From positions 492,938 to 534,369 of the forward strand of contig NW_008246091.1 in the NCBI RefSeq assembly GCF_000281045.1: a stretch of DNA of 41,432 bases, read 5' to 3'. Origin of the DNA: Saprolegnia diclina VS20 (taxonomy: Eukaryota > Oomycota > Saprolegniomycetes > Saprolegniales > Saprolegniaceae). Within the stretch, counting starts at the first letter, position 1, and the number at the start of each line of letters is the position of its first letter. The notes beneath the pieces were generated by a model, which saw nothing but the letters and a program-made list of their open reading frames with translations, was not told the origin of the DNA and searched no databases. Positions 1 through 9,420 of the stretch are shown here, in pieces. A program made the position numbers and the translations under genes.

Positions 1-188
1 CGCCGCTACTATCACGCGATGGTATATCCGGCACTTGGCTCGCCGCGCCGTGGTGCCTTCGCTTGCCGAGTCGCCCTACGCGCCGATCCTTGGTGCTTGA
101 CATTATTGTCCACATCTCACAGTACGCACGCTTTTTTATTTTCTATTGATATACACACGTGTTATAAACGCAAAAACAACGAGGACGT

Positions 189-1238
189 CTACAGCGCGAG
201 GCGCGGGTCAGCCTCGACGACAATCACATTTTGCGAGTTGGTCGCCCACATGGGCAGCCGCCACCCGTGCGTCCACGCTTGTTCTCGCAGAAGAATGGCC
301 AAGGTGACTGCGATCGCGATGCGAAGGCCTTGGCGCGCCGGCGCAACCTTCCGGAGCCAGAGGTAGACGCACGCCGACGCTAGCGCTATCGACGCATACG
401 CATCCGCATACGAGTGCATGATGCGCACGGGGTGCTGGAGAAGGCCGTCGCGAACCATGCCGCCAAAGGTCGACGTCATCATGCCACAGAGCGCGCAGAC
501 CAGAAAGGGCGCGTCGGCACGGATGCCGTTCATGACACCAATGACGGCAAACGCGCCGACGCCGATCGCGTCACCCCACTGCATGGCCGTGCCTTCGCCG
601 CCATCGACGGCCTTGAGCGTGATTCCAGGTAGGATCTCCGTGCCGGGAGCCAGCGCGCCCCAGAGGAAGAACGCAATGCCGGCGGGAATGATACTCAGCA
701 GGAGGTACTCGGCCTCTTCGACCCAGAACGGGGGCTTGCAGAGCACGATCGAGTCACGGAGCGTACCGCCGCCGATGGCCGTGATTGTGCCAATGAGGAG
801 ACTCCCGAGGAGGTTGGCGCCGCACATGGCCGCGGTGAGCGCGCCACTCACAGCAAACACGATGGTACCAAACCAATCCAGGCACCGCAGAAGACCCGTC
901 GGCGTCGAAAAGCCAGGCCAGCGCGGAAGGCCTTCCCGCGGACTCACGACGGCGGCCACAACTGCGACGAGCGCCGGCGTGGGTGGCATGTCAATGTAAT
1001 ATTCGCCGACAACCGAGGCCGACCGGCTCGACGACTCGGGCAGCACGGCAGCGCTATTGCGCTTGGCGCGACCGGGTGTTGGCATCGGGTCGTCGCCGCG
1101 CTTCGGGGTCCGTAGCGGGTTGGCCAGCGGCGGAATGCGCCAGATGCGACTCGGCTTTGGCGACGGCTTGGTCTTGGCGAGTTCTGGGTCGTAGAACGGC
1201 GAGGGCATCGAGTCGAGGAGGTATTGCGTCGTCGCCAT
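189..1238 (-). CDS. UPF0126 / glycine-transporter-family membrane protein, copy 1
   Basis: Single-exon gene of 349 aa. The first ~110 residues are hydrophilic (Pro/Arg/Ser-rich). A membrane domain follows with the family hallmarks LDWFGTIVFAVSG, GGGTLRD and, in the second half, GDAIGVGAFAVIG and GGMVRD. This two-fold repeat of three helices is typical of Pfam UPF0126/Gly_transporter, the fold related to TRIC cation channels. Bacterial members such as YadS/YicG are about 205 aa, so the N-terminal extension is additional. I start at the ATG at 1238 because the reading frame above it is low-complexity and unlike the paralogue downstream. Likely role: transport of a small amino acid or ion across an internal or plasma membrane; the substrate is not shown by sequence. 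A close paralogue lies in the same orientation at 2722-3774. Confidence 0.88.
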   Translation of the reverse strand: MATTQYLLDSMPSPFYDPELAKTKPSPKPSRIWRIPPLANPLRTPKRGDDPMPTPGRAKRNSAAVLPESSSRSASVVGEYYIDMPPTPALVAVVAAVVSPREGLPRWPGFSTPTGLLRCLDWFGTIVFAVSGALTAAMCGANLLGSLLIGTITAIGGGTLRDSIVLCKPPFWVEEAEYLLLSIIPAGIAFFLWGALAPGTEILPGITLKAVDGGEGTAMQWGDAIGVGAFAVIGVMNGIRADAPFLVCALCGMMTSTFGGMVRDGLLQHPVRIMHSYADAYASIALASACVYLWLRKVAPARQGLRIAIAVTLAILLREQAWTHGWRLPMWATNSQNVIVVEADPRLAL

Positions 1239-2721
1239 GGCGTGTGCTGACCGTGCGCCGGACGCGTGTGGGAGGGGGCTGTGGAGAGAGGACAAAATCT
1301 GAAATTGGGCAAGCGCTGGGCGGGAGGTGTCGACGAGCGTCTTTGGCGCCGTGTGACTGGGCACTTCTGTACGCATATATATAACAGTACTGGGAGGATT
1401 ACCTAACGGCGTCCGCGACGCGCCACAAGTAGCTTGCGCGCTGTTTATGTCGACGCGCGGTGGCAACGCCACGGTTGCCGCGTCAGCTCGGCAGAGAAAC
1501 CTCCGAGCAGGTGCTGCCTTCTGAGATTGCACTTTGTGCAGCAAGCAGTCGTCCAAGGCGAGGACAGCTCGTGGCTCATGGCAGCTCGACGACTCGCGAT
1601 GTGCAGCTGCCCTGTCCTACACTGTGTGCTTGTTGAAGACGAACCTAGGTGAGCGCGTTGGATCGGTTCGACCGCCGCGAATCGACTTTTATCACCCAGT
1701 GGGCGTGCAACGCAAGGACAACGCGCTAGAGAAGCATCAAGATACCAGGTATTAGTGGTGTATGGTGCGAGAAGGAAGATCGCAATTCGGTCGACTGCGC
1801 AATCACGCGAGACAGGCCAACTGGACGCTCGCTTCGCGCAAAGACGCAGCAGTGAGCTTGATGTTGAAGCAACTGCCGACGACGTTAACGGCACCCGAGA
1901 CGTGTACCAGAACTTGACGTCTGCCTCGACCTTCTACGGGAGGGTGTTCTGAATGGGTACCCAGATAACTCGAACAAAGAACTAGAGAACGAAGCCACCA
2001 AGCGCTCAGCGCGCACACGCGGACCACGAGCCGGCCACTGGCGAGCACGCTCACGAAATACTGATCTTACTGATCGAAACTACAAAGTCGATCCGTCCAG
2101 CTGGTAGCATTTGATGAGCGATTCAGACGCATGATTCTCTCTGCTTGTCAACGCACCAGGTATGTTTGGGACCACAAAGGACTGCGCCTTTTCTCGAAGG
2201 ATACCATAAACTACGTCCAGCGCACCAAGCAGCAGCGACATCAGGTGGCCTGGTGCTGCGTGACGAAGCGGCAGATTCAACCAAGGTACTCGGGCTGTCG
2301 TTGTGCCCTTGCGCCCTCCTTTGCTCCATCGAACGATGTGGGCAGATGCGTGTCTGGTCTCGCAGCCAAGTTTCTGACAGTTTTCGCGCTGCCGACGAGA
2401 TCTGAAACAGGCGGCATTCTGAAACGCCGACGCGTCCCAGCCGTCCGTTCTTTGCACCGGCGCCAGCTGCACGCGTGCGACCATTACGTGATGACGTCCT
2501 CGTCACATGTAGCTTCTTCCTCCGCGTCATCAGACAGGAATGGTCTGGATGGCGCTGGTCGTTGCACCTCGCCCGATTTTTGAAACTCTGCGACCACGAG
2601 TACTTCCATTTCTGTTCTCTTGCCTGTACTGTCTGCGCCATCCCGAAATGCTCAATAATCGCTACTAGTACATACGTACACAAGGGCAACGACATCGAAT
2701 AAGTTATCGCAACACCCCAAC
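1239..2721. other. Intergenic region between the two UPF0126 paralogues
   Basis: About 1.5 kb upstream of copy 1 and downstream of copy 2. Open frames occur on both strands (for example 2131-2583 plus and 2080-2484 minus), but none has a recognisable domain, a credible exon structure or a signal peptide. A TATA-like run (catatatataac) lies at 1374-1385, roughly 135 bases upstream of the copy 1 start codon, and could be its promoter. I see nothing else I can name. Confidence 0.4.
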
Positions 2722-3774
2722 TTACGCCCGCGACGTGCCATTCGCGCGCGGATCGGTCGTCGTGATCATGACACGCTGCGAGTTGGCGGCCCAGAACGGA
2801 AGGCGCCACCCGTGCGTCCACGCTTGTTCGCGGAGGAAGACGGCGAGGCAAATCGCCGCAAAGATGCGGCAGCCTTGGTAGCGCGGCGCGGCCTTGCGCA
2901 GCGCGAGGTACAAGCACGCGCTCGAGAACGCGACGGTTGCGTACACGTCCGAGTATGAGTGCAAAATGCGCACCGGCCGACCGAGGAGCGTGTCGCGCGT
3001 CAAGCCGCCAAAGGTCGACGTCATCATGCCGCAGAGCGCGCTCACGAGCATCGGCGACGACGCGCGGATGCCGTTCATGGCGCCAATGACGGCGAACGCA
3101 CCGACACCCACCGCATCGCCCCATTCCATGGCCGTACCTTCGCCGCCGTCCGCCGACTTGAGCGTGAGGCCCGAGCCCGGCACGATCTCTTGGCCGGGGC
3201 GCATGTCGCCCCAAAAGTAAAAGGCCGTCGTCGCGGCAAGCGCGCTCATGACGAGGTACTCCCACTCTTCGACCCAGAACGGCTGCTTGTTGAGCACGAG
3301 CGCATCGCGGAGCGTGCCGCCGCCGACCGCCGTGATGGTGCCAATGATGATGGACCCGAGGAGGTCGGCGCCGCACATGGCCGCGGTGAGCGATCCGCTG
3401 GTGGCAAACACGATGGTACCAAACCAATCGAGGCTCCGGAGACACCCGGTCGGCGTCCGGAGGCCCGGCCAGCGCGGCAGGCCCTCGCGCGGCAACGGCT
3501 TGACCTCGGTCGACGACGCGAGCAAGCTTGGCGTGCCAATGTCAATGTGACACGTCTCCGTCGGGCTCTTGAGCGCGGCGGAGAGCGGCGGCGTCGAGAT
3601 CACGTGGTGCATGGGCAGCGGCGACAGGGTTTGCTGCGGCGGCATACTGCGAGAAGAGAGCGGGCGAAAGTGGCGGGGAGGCGCGAAGAGATCGAGAGGG
3701 CCTCGAAGCGACGCCGGGCGGCAGGCGGCGGACGACCGGCGTGAGAGAAGGAAACGGGTAATGGTGGTCGTCAT
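2722..3774 (-). CDS. UPF0126 / glycine-transporter-family membrane protein, copy 2
   Basis: Single-exon gene of 350 aa and tandem paralogue of the gene at 189-1238. The membrane domain is nearly collinear: CLRSLDWFGTIVFATSG, GGGTLRDALV, WGDAVGVGAFAVIG, GGLTRD and the shared C-terminal REQAWTHGWRLPFWA. The N-terminus differs. From the ATG at 3774 it begins MTTTITRFLLSRRS and is rich in Arg/Ser with few acidic residues, which could be a mitochondrial presequence. A later ATG (MPPQQTLS) would give a shorter form without it. Both copies share the PREGLPRWPG linker just before the membrane domain, so they arose by duplication of a gene that already had the extension. The different leaders suggest different targeting, which is inference. 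Confidence 0.87.
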   Translation of the reverse strand: MTTTITRFLLSRRSSAACRPASLRGPLDLFAPPRHFRPLSSRSMPPQQTLSPLPMHHVISTPPLSAALKSPTETCHIDIGTPSLLASSTEVKPLPREGLPRWPGLRTPTGCLRSLDWFGTIVFATSGSLTAAMCGADLLGSIIIGTITAVGGGTLRDALVLNKQPFWVEEWEYLVMSALAATTAFYFWGDMRPGQEIVPGSGLTLKSADGGEGTAMEWGDAVGVGAFAVIGAMNGIRASSPMLVSALCGMMTSTFGGLTRDTLLGRPVRILHSYSDVYATVAFSSACLYLALRKAAPRYQGCRIFAAICLAVFLREQAWTHGWRLPFWAANSQRVMITTTDPRANGTSRA

Positions 3775-3982
3775 GTGGGCGACGGCGTCAGGAGCGTCGG
3801 GTGCGAAGAGGCCGTGCACCACGCGAATAATGGCCCAGCTGGGGCCAAATCCAAGCTGATGACGAATCGAGTTTTTATACAATGATTTATTCTGATTTGA
3901 AATTTGTAAGCAAAATGAATAATAAGTGATTGGCATCGTTGTGCAATCACCAGCAGCCAGAGTCAACGACTTTGCACGTGTC

Positions 3983-4069
3983 TCATTCCGAAAAGGGGGT
4001 GTTTTCGAGCGTTAGCACATACAAAAAATAAGATATGATTTGGTACAAACACCCCCGTTTCGGAAATGA
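3983..4069. repeat. Large imperfect inverted repeat (hairpin)
   Basis: The left arm (3983-4004) and right arm (4047-4069) are reverse complements over 22-23 bases, with one bulged base and one mismatch. Each arm has a core of the type CCGAAA-GGGGGTGTTT. The 42-base centre is AT-rich. It lies about 210 bases upstream of UPF0126 copy 2. It could be a miniature inverted-repeat element or a cruciform-forming regulatory site. I see no clear flanking target duplication. Confidence 0.8.
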
Positions 4070-5159
4070 AAAGCACTCACTTTGCTACCTAGCTACAGGA
4101 ACCCATGACAATCCTATCGTAGGGTTGAGGCTGGCCCCTGTCAGTCCCTGTGATAGGCGCGCAACAGCTCGTTAAGCGGCCACCAGCCAATGCTTGCGTC
4201 GTCGCAGGCAGCATCGGCGCTCGATTGGCCACATCGCCTTGGGTGACGGCCCCCATGTGGTCGTTGCCCCCCCCGCATCCCACAGCCAAATCCCCTGGAA
4301 TCTAGACAAGGAAACGGTTTATTCTTCAAACGGACAGCGTACGATGTACTAGGGAACGGTAGGGCTGCATTGAGTATCATGATTTCGTATTGCCGTGCTT
4401 GGCCGGGCCCACGCGTGCAGTTGCCTTGGGCTGGTGACAGTAACGAACCACCCAAGAGGCGAGTGTGACTTCATGCGGCTTCGATCAGCACGCCAACTGC
4501 CTTGCCTTGGTTCGTACCTGATTCGATATTTGCGATGTGCTCGGTGGTCGCACCCGTACACAGCGCGCTCGCACCTGGCCTCGAACGACTTGCTCCACTG
4601 CGTTATCCCGATGCGACTGCCTTTTTCGCGGATGAAAACTGTATTTTGGACTTAGAAATGTGCGCAGAATGTGCGTGTGGTGCCACACCCGCCGCCGCTT
4701 GATGCGAACAAGCCGATGGTAGCGTGAACGCACCCTCATGATTCAAACCATAGCTTAGAATAAGCAAAGGCGAGGTGTAGCGATGATGCTAGTTCTGTCG
4801 TGTCCGACTTGGGTGTCTTGCCATCGACGCTGCGCCTGGTGCAATGTGCAGTTGTCTGCTGGTTCGCCGACGGTGTAGCCTACATGACTACTAAGAATCA
4901 GACACTATTGTACATTGGGAACGTTTGTACCAGTGCCAAAAACAGCATGAACTGTGGTTGCTCGTGTTGTTGTGGACTGGAGTCGTGTAGACAGGACCGT
5001 GGACGGCGAAACGTGACTGTTCAAGATCCATAGGGCCGCCAATCACCTTTTTGAACGCACAGGCCAATCGCCGGCGCAGACGTTATCCATTTCAACCAAT
5101 TGCGTGGCTATATTTTCGAACCAATCAGAGCGTGGCTTGTGGCATCGCAGACAACCACG
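4070..5159. other. Intergenic region without recognisable genes
   Basis: About 1.1 kb. Short open frames exist on both strands but none shows family motifs or a splice pattern like that of the neighbouring genes. The last ~65 bases carry the CCAAT boxes of the glucosidase II beta gene. Confidence 0.4.
5095..5127 (+). promoter_or_regulatory. Two CCAAT boxes upstream of glucosidase II beta
   Basis: CCAAT occurs at about 5096 and again at 5121 (CCAATCAG), 40-65 bases upstream of the ATG at 5160. The same element sits at comparable distances before several other genes in this window, so it is probably a core promoter element here. Confidence 0.5.
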
Positions 5160-6531
5160 ATGACGATGCGGCAAACTCGACGGACGCTTCTGCTGCTGCT
5201 CGTGGCTTGCATCTGCTGCCTCTTCGCTCACCCGGCACTGGCCAGCGCCAATGACGAGGGTGATGCTGCTAATGATGCCGACGACGACGATGACTGGTTT
5301 GGCGGCGCCGACGAGATCGAGGTCGACGATGGCATGACATGCTTGGCACTCCTCGATGCGTCGCTGCTCAACGATGGCTACTGCGACTGCCCGGACGCCG
5401 ACGACGAGTCGCTCACTGGGGCATGTGGCTCGGGCAAATTTACCTGCGCCACGTCGGCGAACGTGATTTCGTCTGCATTTGTCAACGACGGTGTCTGCGA
5501 CTGCTGCGACGGGTCGGACGAGCCATCCATGCACTGCGCCAACACGTGCGACGTGGACGCAAATGCGGTGCGCAAGCGCCTCGAGGCCGTTCTCGCCGAC
5601 GTTGCGGCGGGCGTGCGCGCCAAGGCCGCTCTCGTCGCCGGTGCCGGCGCCGCCCGCGCCCAGTTTGCAACCGACGTGGCGCACTGGGAGACGATGGCCA
5701 ACGAGGTAGCGGCCGAGATGGATGCGATTCAGACGCACTTCAAGTCGTCCAACGCCAAGCCGACCCACGAGGTATCCTTGGCGCCAAACATCCCATGTAC
5801 GATCGAATGCATAGGACCAGCAGCAGTTCCGATACCTACAGTACGTGCAACAAAAAGCCCAGTACTACCAGTACGTGCACGGGAACCTCCTGGCGACCGA
5901 CTTTGGCGACCACGACGCGTACGCATCACTCGTCGGGCAGTGCTTTGAGTATACTGTGAACGAAAAAGAGCTCAAGGGCGGGACGTCCAACACGGTCGCC
6001 AGGACGTACGTCATGGTTGTCTGCCCGTTCCTCAATGTCACGCAGACCGAGCCTGCGTATCACGAGTGGCGGCTCGCACAGGTATTATTGCATGCCGGCA
6101 TCTGCCTATACGCTGCAATTTCATCTATGTAGAAGCAAGCGCAGGCGGGCGAGACGCCGATCACGCCGCCCACAGAGCGCGAAGAGCAACGCCCGATCTT
6201 GCTCGGTGTGTGGGCCAACTGGACGACCGACGTACGACCAACGCATGTGGGCTTGCCGCATGCGCTGTATGACGAGGCACCGGCGCCGCTGGAGGCCGAC
6301 CCGTCGCCCATCCGCGTCCAGATGTACGACCACGGCGAGCGCTGCGGCGAAGCGCCCCGGCGCGTGCACATGCAGATGGAGTGTGCATCGACCAACTACG
6401 TCAAGTTTGTCGAAGAAGGGTCCGTGTGCGTCTACAGCATCGGCTTTGCGACGCCTGCCGCGTGCTCGACAGAGTACGTGCGCCATCTGCAGTCAATGCT
6501 GCGGGCGTCGGCCCACCACGATGAGCTCTAA
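5160..6531 (+). CDS. PRKCSH: Glucosidase II beta subunit (PRKCSH/GTB1 type), ER-retained
   Basis: Regulatory subunit of ER glucosidase II, which trims glucose from N-glycans during glycoprotein quality control. Three exons: 5160-5771, 5827-6081, 6133-6531; introns of 55 and 51 nt; 421 aa. A signal peptide (RRTLLLLLVACICCLF) is followed by an acidic stretch. Two LDL-receptor-A-like modules come next, with the family signatures NDGYCDCPDADDES and NDGVCDCCDGSDEP, then a short helical segment. The C-terminal half is the mannose-6-phosphate-receptor-homology domain that binds mannose on the glycan (CFEYTVN, RVQMYDHGERCG, MQMEC, CVYSIGFATPAAC). The protein ends HDEL, an ER retrieval signal. It is shorter than typical family members because the long acidic central coiled coil is much reduced. 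The ATG at 5166 is an alternative start. The alpha subunit is not in this window. Confidence 0.93.
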
Positions 6532-6744
6532 GTCGATGAAAGCCCCAGCCAACACGGATAATTTTGACTCTGGAGAAACCATATGTGTTGCTACGCTAAG
6601 ACCGCCACGTCCACAACGCGGTAGCCAGCGCACCGACAAGTTGCCTCTTGGCTGGAAGGGAGAGACGTACGACGTCCTTCGTTAGCTGCACTTTGTGCGA
6701 CTAGCGCGTTCGAGCAAGTCGTAAAAACACCTAAAAGTATGCGG

Positions 6745-7004
6745 CACTTGATCGTAGGTAGAATTGCAGGCAGTGCTGCGACGACTGTGGCTTTGCGGTA
6801 GCGCACCATTGACAGTGTTGGCGTGTGGATCTCGCAGCGGGACGTACCGCGAGTCGACGATGCTTGGCTATTGCTATCGACAAATTTGGAATGAAAGTCC
6901 AATGACATCAGCCTGGCCTCGGAGACGACGTTGGCGTCGGCTTGATCTTTACGGCTGCAAAGTGTCAAAATCGAATGTGGCCCACCGTTCAACCCAAAGA
7001 GCAC
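6745..7004 (-). pseudogene. Relic of an F-box-like/LRR gene
   Basis: Read on the minus strand from about 6845, this stretch encodes DPHANTVNGALPQSHSRR, then STAC. It aligns with DPHANIIFGALPQWLSRR, then GTAC, in the intact gene at 9421-11034. The DNA match is obvious around 6793-6842 against 9770-9821. Beyond this block the frame is interrupted and similarity fades, and no open gene can be built. It is therefore an old, decayed copy on the same strand as the intact gene. The right-hand limit is uncertain; 6850-7004 is included only because its open frame joins the conserved block. Confidence 0.65.
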
Positions 7005-7009
7005 AACGT

Positions 7010-7880
7010 GTTGGCCAACGTATTGACCCTTGGCGACACTGACGTTGACACAATGAGGTTGGGTTGGAGATTCGACAAATGATGCTGTTGGCGGAGCTCA
7101 TACTGGTCTCTCTGCGTGGCGAAGATGCCGCCCCAAGACACGGCCAAGCATGATTGGCCATCTCCTTTTGCAGCACGGCGTACGATTGCGCCACGTCATT
7201 ATGCTTCTCGCCAAGCGCGCAAGGGACGACAAGTTTGTTGCGCTCCGCGATGTGCTGCGGCTCTTGCCCACCTGCACGTCGAGGCTTTACCCATCGATCC
7301 CGAATGCACTCGAATGACTCGGGCAGGCATCCCTGGCATCCTGACTCGTGACGGTGCCCGCGACAACGCTATCCTTGGCCAACGACAAGCGAATGCCACG
7401 ATGGCCTTTTGCATTCGCTGCAAACCAGCACGACGCTGTGCGAGCGCAGTCGCACCAACGTCTGAGCCTTGGTGCAAGCCACCAAGGCTTGGCGGCTTAG
7501 GTTGTCGACCTTGCGACGTTTGCTCACGTTGGATTGGCTATTTGAATCCGACTACAGACATATTCTGCGTTAATTGACAAAAGATCTGAAAAGCGTGGGA
7601 TTTTACCCATGCGTTGGGCATTTTAGAGCAATGCTAGCCGTACGATAGGCCCTGGAACGACATGTGGCGTTGGTAATCCTACTTGGTATATCTATTGCAA
7701 TACTGAATGCAAGATAATAAGTTCTGCTTGTAACACAACACATATTTTGTATTGGTATACTCAACACGGGCTTATTTTTGTCAATTAACGCGGTTGTCAA
7801 TTAGCGCAGAAGATGTCTGTATCTGCCAACCCGATCGCGCACCCGGATACGGAGTTTCGAAGCGTATTTCACAAACCGAG
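7010..7880. other. Probable gene-relic region, mostly undecipherable
   Basis: On the plus strand, 7159-7200 reads LLLQHGVRLRHV. This resembles the LLLQHCPRLRCV stretch of the broken copy at 8308-8343, so a second decayed fragment may lie here. The rest is AT-richer toward 7600-7800 and contains no gene I can support. Confidence 0.3.
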
Positions 7881-9256
7881 ATGACCGACAACGAGCGCAA
7901 GCCGAGGGCGGGTCAGCCGACGCAGCCGGACGCACTCGCCCTTCCGCACGTCGTCGAGGCCATCGCCACGTTCTTGAGCAGCCAGTATGACTTAGCAGCT
8001 TCCTCCGATGCCACGATCTCTCTGGACGCCAGCACTCGCAGCCTTTCGCAACTCCAACACGGCCATGCCATCGTCGGTCCGCGCCGAGTGGCCGCGCATC
8101 GAGCTGTTCAGCGTGGACTTGCCGTCTTCGGTCTTGGCGCTGCTTGCGGCGACGCTTCCGCTGCATCCACACGTTGAACTCCGGTGCTCGGGCCCGGACG
8201 TAGCGCAACTGGCTTCGCTCGTCGCCGTCTTCGGACCTGCTCTCCGCAGCGTCCGTCTTTCTTTTTGGCGCGGCGTGGTCGATGGCCAAGGCCACGCAAT
8301 CGCCACTCTCCTCTTGCAGCACTGCCCGCGTCTGCGCTGCGTGTCTATCTACATCAATTCCTATTCGCAGAACGAGGTCGACGGTCTGCTCGCCATCGTC
8401 ACCCACCCGAACGTCAAGCAGTTGGCCGTAAACATGCAGGGGACGACTACTATTGCGCCGCGACTCGGGCATCACTTGGCCGCATGGCTCTCGACGGCGC
8501 CGGCGACGAAGCTCGACGTGGCCAACGTCACCCAGATGGACCACGATGCTGCCGTTGCGTTCTACGATGCGCTGTAAGCCAACATGATGCTGGACGACCT
8601 CACTATCACCAATGTCGCCAGTCTCGGTGGCTTCCACGGCCGCACGCTCCCAGTGTCGCTGAAGAGATTCGAGTGGAATGGGCGGAGACGTCGACGACGC
8701 AACGGTGACGGACGTCGCAACCGCCGTCGGTCGCACGCAGCTGAAACACCTCAAGTGTCAAGTCTTTGGCCAACTGGCGACATGCCCGGCCGCGGCGCCA
8801 TTGCTGTCGCAACTGCAGTTTCTCACCGTCCACGGGTTGGACGCCGGCCACGCACAGGCATGGATTGCGGGCTTGTCGTCGGTCTCGGCGCTGAAGACTC
8901 TCACACTTCACAACTGTAGCGTCTCGGCGTCGACGCAGATGCTCGTGGAGACGCTCACGACGGCGTGCGTGCCTATGACCCACCTCGAAGTCTACGATCA
9001 GAATGACACCACTGCTGTCCTTTCGCGCTGCAACTTGCCGCAGTTGAAATTAGTCGTCCTGTGGATGCGCCTGCTGCTCCCAGAGCTCTACCTGTGGGCA
9101 CTGGTCGCGACGTCTCATTTGCGAACAGCACATTGCCAGTGGGGACGGACAAATACGTTGTCGACGCGTTCAGTCGACGCACCGATCGTCGCCACAAGTG
9201 TCGTTTGCATCTGTGATCGCTTCGAAGCGCAAATTTGTCATTTTGTTCTAGGTTGA
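7881..9256 (+). pseudogene. Broken F-box-like/LRR gene (two frameshifts and a nonsense codon)
   Basis: Starts with MTDNERKPRAG, then an F-box-like helix LPHVVEAIATFLSSQYDLAA. At about 7999-8007 the frame must shift to continue into PRSLWTPALAAFRN. A second long segment (8008-8574) carries LRR-like repeats (LRSVRLSFWRG, LRCVSIYINS, VKQLAVNMQG) and stops at a TAA at 8575-8577. The same frame reopens immediately as ANMMLDDLTITNVASL. At about 8680 one extra G moves the reading to GGDVDDATVTDVATAV, which then runs with further repeats (LKHLKCQVF, LQFLTVHGLD, LKTLTLHNCSV) to the stop at 9254-9256. Continuous homology across three frames with no GT-AG intron fitting the breaks points to a pseudogene. 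Assembly error is the alternative. It belongs to the same family as the neighbour at 9421-11034 and lies in the opposite orientation. Confidence 0.72.
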
Positions 9257-9420
9257 AAGGTGGTCATTGGGAAGCCCTAACTTAAGGTTCCAATGAAAGC
9301 TATAACACCTTTGACGATTGAATCTTGCACCTCCTGCCACCGTCCGTTGATTGAAATCTCCACCTGGAGCCAACGCTTTTCATGGCGCACCTTGAAAAGA
9401 GAAGTATCAATGTTTCAAGC

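Noticed and set aside
2131-2583. 150-aa plus-strand open frame between the UPF0126 copies
   Set aside because: No motif, mixed composition, and no splice partners; not enough to call a gene.
2123-3445. 440-aa minus-strand open frame overlapping UPF0126 copy 2
   Set aside because: It is in another frame of the same strand, Arg/His-rich without motifs, and is explained by the GC-rich third positions of the real gene.
3983-4069. Complete DNA transposon bounded by inverted repeats
   Set aside because: Only 87 bases long, no transposase and no clear target duplication; reported only as a hairpin.
5043-5768. 241-aa minus-strand open frame
   Set aside because: Antisense shadow of glucosidase II beta exon 1.
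6161-6388. Minus-strand open frames over glucosidase II beta exon 3
   Set aside because: Arg-rich shadow frames with no independent evidence.
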